Shown piece by piece: positions 54,994 through 63,523 of a stretch of 64,000 nt of DNA; within the stretch, counting starts at the first letter, position 1; each line of letters opens with the position of its first letter. Both the position numbers and the translations under genes were made by a program. Origin of the DNA: Opitutaceae bacterium. GTDB taxonomy: Bacteria > Verrucomicrobiota > Verrucomicrobiia > Opitutales > Opitutaceae. The DNA lies in NCBI GenBank assembly GCA_016795545.1, contig JAEUGX010000011.1, positions 1 to 64,000 of the forward strand, written 5' to 3'. Under the pieces are notes generated by a model. The model did not search any database and was not told the DNA's origin. It saw only the letters and a list, made by a program, of their open reading frames with translations.

Positions 54994-57015
54994 ATGGATT
55001 TCTTCGAGGCTCAGGAACGCGCCCGCCGCCGGACCAAGTGGCTGGTGCTCCTGTTCGCGCTGGCGGTTGTCGGCACGACGCTGGCCGGCTATTTCGCCGC
55101 GATCGTCGCCACCCGCCAGCTGCCGGCCACCGCCCGGGAGCGCGCCGCCTACTCCGCCTACCCGCGCCCGGCGGCCCGCCCCGGCTGGGCGCACTGGTGG
55201 GATCCCCGGCTCTTCCTCTACGTCGCCGGCGGCACCGTCGCCGTCGTGGCCCTGGCCTCCCTTTTCAAGTGGTCCCAGCTGCGCCGCGGCGGCAGCGCCG
55301 TCGCCGAGCTGGTCGGCGGCCGGGCCGTCAACCCCAAGACCACCGACCTGAACGAACGCCGCCTGCTCAACGTGGTCGAGGAGATGGCGATCGCCTCGGG
55401 CATCCCGATGCCGGCCGTCTACGTGCTCGAGGACGAGCCGGGCCTCAACGCCTTCGCCGCCGGCCTGACCACGAGCGACGCCGCCGTGGCCGTCACGCGC
55501 GGCACGCTCGACAAACTGAGCCGCGACGAGCTGCAGGGCGTCATCGGCCACGAGTTCAGCCACATCCTCAACGGCGACATGCGGCTCAACGTCCGCATCA
55601 CCGCCGTCGTCTTCGGCATCCTGGTCATCGGTCTCATCGGCCGCGGGCTCCTCCGCGCGCTGCTGCGCGGACGCGTCCGGTCCAACGGCAAGAACAAGGG
55701 GGGCGCCGCCGTCGTCGTCGTAAGCGTCGGACTCGCGCTCCTCATCATCGGCTACGTCGGGTACTTCTTCGGCCGGCTGATCCAGGCCGCCGTCTCGCGC
55801 CAGCGCGAGTTCCTGGCCGACGCCTCCGCCGTGCAGTTCACGCGCAATCCGTCCGGCATCACCGGCGCCCTCCGCAAGATCGGAGGCTACGCGCTGGGCG
55901 GCAACATCACCAACCAACACGCCGCCGAGCTCGGCCACTTCTTCTTCACCCAGGCGTTCCGGTCCTACTTCGGCGGCCTCTGGGCCACCCACCCGCCCCT
56001 GCCCGAGCGCATCCGCGCCATCGATCCGCAATGGGACGGCCAGCTGTTCACGCCCCCGGCCGTGGTCGACGTGAAGCACGAGACGTTCGCCGACGCCGGC
56101 TTCGGCGGCGCGCGTCTTGCCCCCGACGAGACCCTGCGGCGCGTGCACGCGGCCCCGGCCAACCTGCCGCCGGTCATCCCGGTCCAGCCCCTCCCCTTCA
56201 AGCCGGCGGCCGTCGTGGCCGACATCGGCGCCCTGACCGAAGGCCACTTCCGGCACGCGCAGGACCTGCTGGCCGCGATTCCCGGCCCCCTGCGCGACGC
56301 CGCGCACGATACCGCCCTGGCCCCCGTCCTCGTCTACGGCCTGCTCCTGGGCAGCGGCCGGACCGAACGCGACCGGCAGCAGGAGATCGTGTCCCGGCAC
56401 GCCGGCCCGGGCGAGTCCGCCGCGCTGCAGGCCCTGCGGCCCGCGCTCAGCCTGCTCGAGCCCGCCGCCCGCCTGCCGCTGCTCCAGCTGGCCATGCCGG
56501 CGCTGCGCCGGCTCGACCGGGCGCAGCTCGAGCGCTTCGTCGGCACGCTCGACGAGCTGGTCCACGCCGACCAGCGGGTCACCCCCTTCGAATACGCGCT
56601 CCAGAAGATGCTGCTCCGGCAGCTGGACCTCGCCCGCCAGCCCGCCGGCCGCGGCCTGGTCACCTCGCCCGCGTCCGTCGGCCGGGAGATCGCCGTCGTC
56701 CTGTCCGCCCTGGCGCGCCTGAACGCCCGCGAGGAGGCCGCCGCCGCCCGCGCCTTCGCGGCCGGCACGGCCCGGCTGCCCGCGGCGCTGCACGACCTGG
56801 CCCTCGCCGGCGCGGCCGAGTCGGGCCTGGAGCAGCTCGACGCCGCGCTCGACCGGCTCGCCTCGGCTTCGCTCCCGCTCAAGAAGGACCTGCTGGTGGC
56901 GGCGGCCCACGTCGTCGGCGGCGACGGCACCGTGTCCGTCGAGGAGGGCGAGCTGTACCGCGCGCTCGCCGCCACGCTCGACTGCCCCATGCCCAACCTG
57001 GCGCTCGCGGGCTGA
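54994..57015 (+). CDS. M48 (HtpX-like) metalloprotease with C-terminal TerB-like region
   Basis: A 673-residue membrane protease. Transmembrane segments lie near 15-36 and 70-90, with two more near 205-225 and 245-265. The zinc site is HEFSH (186-190) with a downstream Glu in REFLADASAVQF. This protease part is about 380 residues, normal for HtpX-like M48B enzymes. The remaining 290 residues are helical and Ala/Leu/Arg-rich, and end with AAHVVGGDGTVSVEEGELYR, a TerB-like signature. It follows lemA by 76 bp on the same strand. Confidence 0.9.
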   Translation: MDFFEAQERARRRTKWLVLLFALAVVGTTLAGYFAAIVATRQLPATARERAAYSAYPRPAARPGWAHWWDPRLFLYVAGGTVAVVALASLFKWSQLRRGGSAVAELVGGRAVNPKTTDLNERRLLNVVEEMAIASGIPMPAVYVLEDEPGLNAFAAGLTTSDAAVAVTRGTLDKLSRDELQGVIGHEFSHILNGDMRLNVRITAVVFGILVIGLIGRGLLRALLRGRVRSNGKNKGGAAVVVVSVGLALLIIGYVGYFFGRLIQAAVSRQREFLADASAVQFTRNPSGITGALRKIGGYALGGNITNQHAAELGHFFFTQAFRSYFGGLWATHPPLPERIRAIDPQWDGQLFTPPAVVDVKHETFADAGFGGARLAPDETLRRVHAAPANLPPVIPVQPLPFKPAAVVADIGALTEGHFRHAQDLLAAIPGPLRDAAHDTALAPVLVYGLLLGSGRTERDRQQEIVSRHAGPGESAALQALRPALSLLEPAARLPLLQLAMPALRRLDRAQLERFVGTLDELVHADQRVTPFEYALQKMLLRQLDLARQPAGRGLVTSPASVGREIAVVLSALARLNAREEAAAARAFAAGTARLPAALHDLALAGAAESGLEQLDAALDRLASASLPLKKDLLVAAAHVVGGDGTVSVEEGELYRALAATLDCPMPNLALAG

Positions 57016-57028
57016 ACGCGCCCGGCGC

Positions 57029-57331
57029 CTACGTCCGGATCTGGTTGATCACGATCGCCAGCACGATCGACCCGAAGATCAGGCTGCGTGCGATCCGCTT
57101 GCGCCGCTCCAGGTCCGGCAGCCACTGGCTTTCCTTCTTGTTCAGCCAGGTGAAGAAAAACACCGGGATGAGGATGACGTAGAGCCAGTGGACGCCCAGC
57201 GAGGCCAGCAGCCGCCCGACCCCGCCGGAGATCGAGATGCCGAGCAGCAGCGAGGCGAACAGCGCCGAGAACGTCACGCTGTGGCCCTTCAGGCCGCGCC
57301 AGAACCACCCGAGCACGAACGGATTCACCAT
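57029..57331 (-). CDS. Small two-helix membrane protein of unknown function
   Basis: A 100-residue protein with hydrophobic segments at about 18-35 and 38-55 (GVHWLYVILIPVFFFTWL), a basic stretch (LERRKRIARSL) and a third short hydrophobic segment at the C-terminus (IFGSIVLAIVINQ). The start MVNPFVLGWFWRGLKGHSVT was chosen; a longer frame upstream overlaps the sufE-like gene. It converges on the M48 gene with only 13 bp between. No family recognised. Confidence 0.65.
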   Translation of the reverse strand: MVNPFVLGWFWRGLKGHSVTFSALFASLLLGISISGGVGRLLASLGVHWLYVILIPVFFFTWLNKKESQWLPDLERRKRIARSLIFGSIVLAIVINQIRT

Positions 57332-57395
57332 GCCGGCGATTGAACCGGGCGCCGCACGGCTTGCAAGCCGGCGCCGCCCGGCCCAGCCTGGCGGC

Positions 57396-57803
57396 GTGTC
57401 ACTGGCCGAGAAACAGCGGCAGCTCATCGCCGACTATTCCCTGATCGAGGACGCCCAGGAGCGCCTGGCCGCCATCGTCGACCGCGCCCGGCGCCTGCCG
57501 CCCCTGCCCGAGTCCGAGCGGACGGACGCCCACCGGGTCCGGGGCTGCGTCTCCCAAGCCTGGGTCGTCGGCGAGGTGCGCGACGGCCGCTGCCAGTTCC
57601 GCAGCGACGCCGATTCGCCGCTGGTGCGCGGGCTGCTCGCCCTGCTCTGCGACCTCTACAACGGCGCCACCCCGGCCGAGGTCGCCGCCACCGAGCCGGC
57701 GCTGCTCGAGGAGCTCGGCCTGGCCCGCACCCTCTCCCCCACCCGCCTCAACGGCCTGCGCAGCGTCCGCGCCCGCCTCCGCGAATTCGCCCTGGCCGCT
57801 TAG
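57396..57803 (+). CDS. sufE: SufE-like cysteine desulfuration protein
   Basis: Accepts sulfur from a SufS-type desulfurase for iron-sulfur cluster assembly. It has 135 residues from a GTG start (VSLAEKQRQLIADYSLIEDA), which matches the SufE N-terminus; an upstream ATG at 57330 would add 22 residues without similarity. The active cysteine is in RVRGCVSQAWV. No other suf genes are in the window. Confidence 0.87.
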   Translation: MSLAEKQRQLIADYSLIEDAQERLAAIVDRARRLPPLPESERTDAHRVRGCVSQAWVVGEVRDGRCQFRSDADSPLVRGLLALLCDLYNGATPAEVAATEPALLEELGLARTLSPTRLNGLRSVRARLREFALAA

Positions 57804-57853
57804 CCGGCCGATTTTGCCTTTCCGGACATTCTCGCTGTAGTTTCCGTCCCACC

Positions 57854-58705
57854 GTGGCCTCCGTCCCGCCCCTCTACGACGCCCACCAGCATTTTCATTT
57901 CGAGCCGCTGGCCCCGCACCGCGCCGCCATCGTCCGCGACTTGGCGGCGGTCGGGCTGCGACGGGCCGTCGTCAACGGCACCAACGAGGAGGAATGGCCC
58001 GTCGTCGCGGCCCTGGCCCGGGAGTACGACTGGGTCGTGCCGAGCTTCGGGATCCACCCCTGGGACTGCGGCAACCGCTCCGCCCGCTGGCGGGACCGGC
58101 TGCGGGACGCCCTGGTGGCGCAGCCCGGAGCGGGCGTCGGCGAGATCGGCCTCGACCGCTGGATCATCGACGGCGTGAAGCCGGACGACCCGCGGATCGC
58201 CGGCCTGCGCGTGGCGCCGCTCGACGAGCAGGCCGAGGTGCTCGCCGCCCAGCTCGCGCTCGCGGCCGAACTCGACCGCCCGGCGTCCCTCCACTGCGTG
58301 CAGGCCTTCGGGGCCCTGCGCGACGTCCTGCAGCGGTCGCGCCTTCCCGCCCGGGGCTTCCTCCTCCACGGCTACGGCGGCCCCGCGGAGATGCGGCCCG
58401 ACTTCGACCGGCTCGGCGCCTACTACTCCTTCAACCTCGAGATGCTCGCCCCGCGCCTGGCCGCGCGGCGGGACACCTTCCGCGCCCTCCCGCTCTCCCG
58501 CCTGCTCGTCGAGACCGACGCGCCCACCAAGCCCCCGCCCGAGGGCCGGAACCGTTTCCCGCTGCCTCCGGGGCCGGACGGCGCCGCGGTGAACCACCCG
58601 GCCAACATCGCGGTCGCCTACGAGGCCCTCGCCGAACTCCGCGGCCTGAGCGTCCCCGAGCTGGCCGCGCAGGTGGAGCAGAATTTCCAGCGCCTCTTCG
58701 GCTGA
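57854..58705 (+). CDS. TatD-family metal-dependent hydrolase
   Basis: A 283-residue TIM-barrel phosphodiesterase or deoxyribonuclease-type enzyme. It starts at GTG (MASVPPLYDAHQHFHF). Metal ligands are visible in order: the HxH of DAHQHFH (His-Gln-His), the bridging Glu in VGEIGLDRW, a His in SLHCVQAFG, a His in LLHGYGG and the Asp in VETDAP. It lies 50 bases after sufE and converges on tcdA. TatD members differ in substrate, so the exact activity is open. Confidence 0.86.
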   Translation: MASVPPLYDAHQHFHFEPLAPHRAAIVRDLAAVGLRRAVVNGTNEEEWPVVAALAREYDWVVPSFGIHPWDCGNRSARWRDRLRDALVAQPGAGVGEIGLDRWIIDGVKPDDPRIAGLRVAPLDEQAEVLAAQLALAAELDRPASLHCVQAFGALRDVLQRSRLPARGFLLHGYGGPAEMRPDFDRLGAYYSFNLEMLAPRLAARRDTFRALPLSRLLVETDAPTKPPPEGRNRFPLPPGPDGAAVNHPANIAVAYEALAELRGLSVPELAAQVEQNFQRLFG

Positions 58706-58724
58706 GCCGCGCCGGCGGCCGCGG

Positions 58725-59513
58725 TCACGCCGGGGCGTCCGGCGCCGCCACCTGCCGCACCACCTCGCCCGCCGCCGCGAAGCCGAAGGCGCCGGTGATG
58801 AAGACCGCCGTCCCGAATCCCGTGGCGCAGTCCAGCCGGAGGCTCGAGCCGGGCTCGGGTTCCGTCGCGCAGCGGCCGTCGGCCCAGGGATAGACCGGCT
58901 TCTCGGGCGAGTAGACGCAGGGCACCCCGTAGCGCTGGTCCTCCCCGCGCGCGAAGCCGTGATCCCGCCGGAGCTTGCGGCGCACCTGCCGGAGCAGCTC
59001 GTCGCCCTGCGACTCCCCGAGGTCGCCGACCCGGATGCGCGTCGCCGACCGCCGGCCGCCGGCCGCCCCGACCGTCAGCACCTTCCGGCCGCGCCGGACG
59101 CATTCCGCGATCAGCCGCGCCTTGTTCGACATGAGGTCGATGCAGTCCACCACCCAGTCGAACGGCGGCGCCAGCAGCGCCTCCGCGGTCTGGGCCGTGA
59201 AATACTCGCCGACCGCCGTCACCGCCGCGTGCGGGTTGATCAGCCGCACCCGCTCGGCCAGGGCCGCGACCTTGGGGCGGCCGATGTTGCCGTCGAGCGC
59301 CGGCAGCTGGCGGTTGACGTTGGTCACGCACACGTCGTCGAGGTCGATCAGCGTCAGCGCGCCGATGCCCGAGCGGGCCAGGCCCTCGACGACCCACGAG
59401 CCGACGCCGCCCACGCCGACGACCGCGACGTTCGCCGCGCGCAGGCGCGGCAGCGCCGCCGCCCCGTAGAGCCGGCCGATCCCGCCAAACCGCTGTGGAT
59501 AGTCGTCGGTCAT
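58725..59513 (-). CDS. tcdA: tRNA threonylcarbamoyladenosine dehydratase
   Basis: E1-like enzyme that cyclises t6A to ct6A in tRNA. It has 262 residues from MTDDYPQRFGGIGRLYG. The ATP-binding GVGGVGSWVVEGLARSGIG (about 33-51) and DLDDVCVTNVNRQLPAL are diagnostic; CVYSPEKPVYPW and the C-terminal TGAFGFAAAGEVV also match. The start follows family homology; a slightly longer frame has one earlier Met. It is separated by 54 bp from the nicotinamide kinase gene. Confidence 0.94.
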   Translation of the reverse strand: MTDDYPQRFGGIGRLYGAAALPRLRAANVAVVGVGGVGSWVVEGLARSGIGALTLIDLDDVCVTNVNRQLPALDGNIGRPKVAALAERVRLINPHAAVTAVGEYFTAQTAEALLAPPFDWVVDCIDLMSNKARLIAECVRRGRKVLTVGAAGGRRSATRIRVGDLGESQGDELLRQVRRKLRRDHGFARGEDQRYGVPCVYSPEKPVYPWADGRCATEPEPGSSLRLDCATGFGTAVFITGAFGFAAAGEVVRQVAAPDAPA

Positions 59514-59567
59514 GCTTCTCGCATAGGCCGGGACGGCCAAAAATCAACGCCCCGCACCGCACCGGCG

Positions 59568-60095
59568 TCACCCGATCCCCTCGACCGCCCGGGCCGCCGC
59601 CTCCTCCCGCTCGGCCCAGCTTCCGCGGATGTGCACGAAGGGCAGCCCGCGCCGCTCCAGCGCGTCCCGCCAGGCGCGCCCCGCCCTCTCCCGGTCCGCC
59701 GGGTCGGGAAAACAGCGCTGCGGGTCCGGCGCGAACGGCGCGTCGGTGTCGAGCAGCAGGTAGAGCGCGTAGCCCCGGCAGCGCGCCTCGGCCCCTCGCC
59801 GGACCTCTTCCGGGCAGGTCCCGTACAACAGGTCGCTCCACAGCACTGTCGTCAGCGCCTCGGTATCGCAGATCAGCAGGCGGCCGGCCTGCGCCGCGGC
59901 CTCATCCTCGCGCCGCCACTGCTCGCGGGCGATCGCGGGGATGTCCGCGAGCGTGATGGCCCCGTGCCGGTCCCAGAATTCGCGGGCGTATTCCGGCACC
60001 CACGGAGCCCCGCAACGCCTCGCCAGCGCCTCCGCCAGGCGGGTCTTGCCGGTCGACTCGGCCCCGAATACCGCGATGCGCCGGGGCCCCTTCAT
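59568..60095 (-). CDS. NadR-like ribosylnicotinamide kinase (stand-alone)
   Basis: Phosphorylates nicotinamide riboside to NMN, or a similar substrate. It has 175 residues and a P-loop FGAESTGKTRLAEALARR near residues 10-27. VPEYAREFWDRHG and LLICDTEALTTVLWSDLLYG match the NadR kinase domain. The adenylyltransferase and DNA-binding domains of NadR are absent. Its ATG overlaps the pnuC stop in ATGA form, so uptake and kinase are translationally coupled, which supports nicotinamide riboside salvage. Confidence 0.88.
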   Translation of the reverse strand: MKGPRRIAVFGAESTGKTRLAEALARRCGAPWVPEYAREFWDRHGAITLADIPAIAREQWRREDEAAAQAGRLLICDTEALTTVLWSDLLYGTCPEEVRRGAEARCRGYALYLLLDTDAPFAPDPQRCFPDPADRERAGRAWRDALERRGLPFVHIRGSWAEREEAAARAVEGIG

Positions 60096-60658
60096 GCCGC
60101 CGCGGCCTCCCGGCTGCGCCGCCATTCGCACCAGCCCCACACCGCCATGACCCAGAAGCCGGCGTAGAGGCCGGCAAACAGGTACAGCTCCTTGACCGTG
60201 AAGACCGCGACCGCCGCCGTGTTTGCGACCAGCCAGCCGGGCCAGTTCTCCAGGAGTTTCCGCGCCTGGAGCCATTGCGACGCCACGCTGGCGGCGAACA
60301 CGAAGGCGTCGGCATAGGGCAGCGCCGCGTCCGTGGCGCGGTGCATCACCGTGCCCCAGGCCAGCCACAGCAGCAGGGTGCCCCCCACCCAGGCCGCGCG
60401 CGCGCGCGGCGGGAGCGTCCCGACCGGCCGTTCCGTCCGCCCGGCTTCGGGGTGGCGCCAGTGCCACCAGCCGTGCGCTAGGGCCGCGAAGAACATGGCC
60501 TGCAGCACCGTCTCGGAATAGAGCCGCTGCCCGTAGCAGACCCAGCCGAAGATGACGACCTGCGCCATGCCGACCGGGAAGGCCCAGAGGTTCCGCCGGA
60601 TCATCAGCCACACGCCGAGCACCCCGAGCGCGGTGCCGGCGATCTCCCAGGCGCTCAT
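60092..60658 (-). CDS. pnuC: Nicotinamide riboside transporter PnuC
   Basis: A membrane protein of 188 residues with about six transmembrane segments. The C-terminal NWPGWLVANTAAVAVFTVKE and YLFAGLYAGFWVMAVWGW are diagnostic for PnuC. Its ATG overlaps the hslO stop (ATGA) and its stop overlaps the kinase start, so the three genes form one tightly coupled unit. The kinase next to it makes nicotinamide riboside the likely substrate. Confidence 0.93.
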   Translation of the reverse strand: MSAWEIAGTALGVLGVWLMIRRNLWAFPVGMAQVVIFGWVCYGQRLYSETVLQAMFFAALAHGWWHWRHPEAGRTERPVGTLPPRARAAWVGGTLLLWLAWGTVMHRATDAALPYADAFVFAASVASQWLQARKLLENWPGWLVANTAAVAVFTVKELYLFAGLYAGFWVMAVWGWCEWRRSREAAAA

Positions 60659-61467
60659 GGGCCGCTTTTCCGCCCCTGCACCAGGTAGGCCTCCATCACC
60701 TCCCGGGTCAGGGTGTGGGCCGCGGCGCACCGCGGACACTGGACCCGGATGGTTTCGCCCCCGCCGAACAGCCCCTCCGGGTCCGCGCGGTAGGCGGGCG
60801 CCACCGCGCCGAGGATCTTCTGCTGCGTGCAGCCGCAGAACCAGCGGTAGAGCCGCCGGTCGATCGGCGCCAGCGTCTCCGCCGCCGCGAGGTTGCGCAG
60901 GGCGGCGGCGTCCACGGCGCTGAACCACGCCATGTCGCAGTCCGGATGTGAGACGAGCATCCCATAGACGTCGTCGCCGAGATGGAAGTGGCGCACCGGC
61001 CGCTGCTCGCTGCGGGCGTAGTAGGCCGCCACAGCCGCGAAGATGTCGGGGCCGCTGAAGTTCACCACGCTGCGGCGGGACTCCGCCCCGCGCCGGGGCA
61101 CGAGGTCGCTGTAGAAGACGTTCTCCGGCGCGGGCCGGACGTTCTCGGTGAACAGCCGGCCCGTCACGGTGCAGTCCTCGTTGTCGCCGGCCAGGAAGAG
61201 GTTCAGCCGCGGCTCCTGCAGGCTCAGCGTCCAGGCCAGGTGCTCCTGCATCGGCCGCGCCGCGCAATGCAGCGCGAACGCCGCCAGCGCGTCCTTGAAG
61301 AGCCGGTCCTGCTCCGGCGTGTGCTTCAGCTGGTGGTCCGCCAGGTGCAGGTAGTAGTCGGTGAACAGCGGGCTGAGGTCGGAGCGCACCAGCAGCGCGT
61401 TGCGGTGGCGGACGAATTCAACCGTCACCACGGCGCCGTTGAGCTCGGAAGCATTCGGTTCGGACAT
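60655..61467 (-). CDS. hslO: Redox-regulated chaperone Hsp33
   Basis: Holdase activated by oxidation that releases its bound zinc. It has 270 residues. The N-terminal domain includes FTDYYLHLADHQLKHTPEQD; the C-terminal redox switch has FCGCTQQKIL (CxC) and QCPRCAAAH (CxxC), the four zinc cysteines. It is first in the hslO-pnuC-kinase operon. Confidence 0.95.
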   Translation of the reverse strand: MSEPNASELNGAVVTVEFVRHRNALLVRSDLSPLFTDYYLHLADHQLKHTPEQDRLFKDALAAFALHCAARPMQEHLAWTLSLQEPRLNLFLAGDNEDCTVTGRLFTENVRPAPENVFYSDLVPRRGAESRRSVVNFSGPDIFAAVAAYYARSEQRPVRHFHLGDDVYGMLVSHPDCDMAWFSAVDAAALRNLAAAETLAPIDRRLYRWFCGCTQQKILGAVAPAYRADPEGLFGGGETIRVQCPRCAAAHTLTREVMEAYLVQGRKSGP

Positions 61468-61523
61468 GCCCCGGAGTGTATCCAGATATGCCGGAAGTCG
61501 AGCGGGAGCTGGCCCCGGATCCG

Positions 61524-62534
61524 TCAGGCGCAGAGCAGGAAATCCCGGCCCTCCCGGTAGCCGCGTCCGGCCAGGTCGGCCCGGATCAGCTCCCGGGCGC
61601 CGCGCGAGGCGACATAGCCCAGCACCACCGCGCGGGCGGGCGGCGGCAGCTCCCGGGGCGCCAGCACCGGCAAGTCATTGACCTTCCGCCCGATCTTCCG
61701 GGGGTCGATGTCCACGTAACCGGCGATCCCCAGCCCGTGCTCCGGAAGGTGGGCCGCCCGCTTCCGGGTCGGCCGCCCGGCGCCCCAAACCAGCACGGGC
61801 CGGGCCGGGCCCGGCAGGCGCCCAACCTCGCGCGCGATCCACGCGGCCTTCAGGCGGAAGAAGGCTTCCGGACTGTACCGGGCGTCGGTGCGCGACAGCC
61901 GCCCGGGCGGGTCGTGCCAGGTCAGCAGCGGCCGGGCCACCTTGGCCATCCGCACCCCGGCGTCCATCCACCGCAGCCACAGCTCGTAATCCTCGGGAAA
62001 GTCGCCCGACCGGTATCCCCCCAGCCGCCCGGCCAGCTCGCTCCGGAACATCACGCTCGGATGCGCCACGGGGGACTCCACGAACCGGTTCAGCGCCAGC
62101 TGTTCCGGGGTCAGCAGCGAGTTGAGCCAGTCGACATGCCGGGCGTAGCCGGCCTGCGTCCGGCGCTCCCCGCCGTGCTCCACCAGGCAGGAGGCGACGC
62201 CCACCTCGGGCCGCGCCACCAGCAGCGCCCGCTGCTCGGCCAGCCGCTCCGGATGCGCCTCGTCGTCCGCATCCATCCGGGCGATCAACCCGCCGCGGCA
62301 TTCGCTCCGCCCGCGCTCGAGCGCCGCCACGATACCCGCGGCCGGCTGCTCCACCAGCCGCAGCCGCGGCTCCCGCCGGGCCTCCTCCCGCAGCCAGTCC
62401 CGGGTGCCGTCATCCGAGCCGTCGTCGACCGCCACCAGCTCCCAATCGGGACAGCTTTGCCGGCGGATGCTAGCCACCGCACGGGCCACCGTGGCCCGCG
62501 CGTTGCGCACCGGCATGAGCACCGAGATCAGCAT
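61524..62534 (-). CDS. Family 2 glycosyltransferase with C-terminal extra domain
   Basis: A 336-residue GT-A glycosyltransferase. The N-terminal SVLMPVRNARATVARAVASI and VAVDDGSDDGT (about 37-47) are followed by the DXD metal motif in IARMDADDEAHPERL. The C-terminal 100 residues (VLVWGAGRPTRKRAAHLPEH, then IAGYVDIDPRKIGRKVNDLP) look like a Rossmann-type nucleotide- or CoA-binding domain, as in NeuD/PglD-like proteins. The acceptor and sugar are unknown. It is divergent from the hydroxylase gene. Confidence 0.86.
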   Translation of the reverse strand: MLISVLMPVRNARATVARAVASIRRQSCPDWELVAVDDGSDDGTRDWLREEARREPRLRLVEQPAAGIVAALERGRSECRGGLIARMDADDEAHPERLAEQRALLVARPEVGVASCLVEHGGERRTQAGYARHVDWLNSLLTPEQLALNRFVESPVAHPSVMFRSELAGRLGGYRSGDFPEDYELWLRWMDAGVRMAKVARPLLTWHDPPGRLSRTDARYSPEAFFRLKAAWIAREVGRLPGPARPVLVWGAGRPTRKRAAHLPEHGLGIAGYVDIDPRKIGRKVNDLPVLAPRELPPPARAVVLGYVASRGARELIRADLAGRGYREGRDFLLCA

Positions 62535-62632
62535 GGGCCGGATAGTGGACGGCCGGGGGGCGGCGAGGCGAGCCGCAGAAAGTTTTTTTCGGCGATTGTC
62601 AACCCGCCCATAAATCCAGAGCGTGCAGGTGA

Positions 62633-63499
62633 ATGTCCGAGCGCATCTCCACTAACACCCCCAAGGAGGAGCAATTCTCCCTTCCCCTGTTCGTGTCCGT
62701 CGTCAGCGGCTCCCTCGCCGTCGCCATGGGCCTCGTCTGGCTGCTCGCCCCCCCGTCGGTGTGGCTGGCGCAGACCGCCGGGCCCTTCTGGAAGCTGCTG
62801 GCGGCGTTCCTCGGCCTTTCGCTGTTCAACTGCTTCATGGAGTTTTTCTTCCACCGCTACGTGCTGCACAAGCCGGTGGTGCGGATCCTCAGCTATTTCT
62901 ACCGCCAGCACACGCATCACCACAGCCTGACCCGCATCACGCGGCGCCGCACTCCGGGAGGCCTCGAGGTCAATTTTGTCGAGAACTTCTACCCCATCAC
63001 GGAGAAGGAGCAGCAGGAGGCTTCTTTCTTCCCGTGGTACACCTTCGCCATCTTCGCCGCACTCCTGACCCCGTTGTTCGCGCTGCTGCAGTGGCTCGCC
63101 CCGTCGTTCCCCTGGTTTCTCGCCGGCTTCGCCTCGCTGGCCGCCTCGCTCATGCTCTACGAGATCTTCCACGCCATCGAACATTGGTCGTTCGAGAAGT
63201 GGGGCCCGTTGATCGAGCACCCGCGCTGGGGCGGGTTCTGGCGCAAGGTCTACAGCTTCCACCTCCGCCACCACGCGGTCATCGACTGCAACGAGGCGAT
63301 CTCGGGCTTCTTCACCCTGCCGGTGGCCGACTGGGCCTTCGGCACCTGCGTCATTCCCGGGATCCTCTACAAGCACGGCCAGACCGGCGCGGACAAGGAA
63401 TTCCTCAGCCCGCATCCGGTCGGATTCATCCGCTGGCTCGACCGCCTCACGGACGACATAGTCCGGCGGCGCCGCCAGCGGGCGCAGGCCGGCGCCTGA
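62633..63499 (+). CDS. Fatty acid hydroxylase/sterol desaturase superfamily protein
   Basis: A membrane di-iron oxygenase-like protein of 288 residues. Histidine motifs appear in the expected order: HRYVLH (about 79-84), HTHHH (about 98-102), HAIEH (about 186-190) and HLRHH (about 213-217). Hydrophobic segments flank them (about 20-45, 50-70, 140-175). The substrate cannot be predicted; lipid or carotenoid hydroxylation are family possibilities. It starts 98 bp from the divergent glycosyltransferase. Confidence 0.87.
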   Translation: MSERISTNTPKEEQFSLPLFVSVVSGSLAVAMGLVWLLAPPSVWLAQTAGPFWKLLAAFLGLSLFNCFMEFFFHRYVLHKPVVRILSYFYRQHTHHHSLTRITRRRTPGGLEVNFVENFYPITEKEQQEASFFPWYTFAIFAALLTPLFALLQWLAPSFPWFLAGFASLAASLMLYEIFHAIEHWSFEKWGPLIEHPRWGGFWRKVYSFHLRHHAVIDCNEAISGFFTLPVADWAFGTCVIPGILYKHGQTGADKEFLSPHPVGFIRWLDRLTDDIVRRRRQRAQAGA

Positions 63500-63523
63500 A
63501 CCGGGCCCGCCCCGGCCGCGGAG

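Noticed and set aside
54910..56910. Minus-strand open frame of 666 codons over the M48 gene
   Set aside because: GC-skewed shadow; the opposite strand encodes HEFSH and the other M48 motifs.
62596..62618. TTGACA-like hexamer on the minus strand between the glycosyltransferase and the hydroxylase
   Set aside because: No acceptable -10 hexamer at 16-18 bases.
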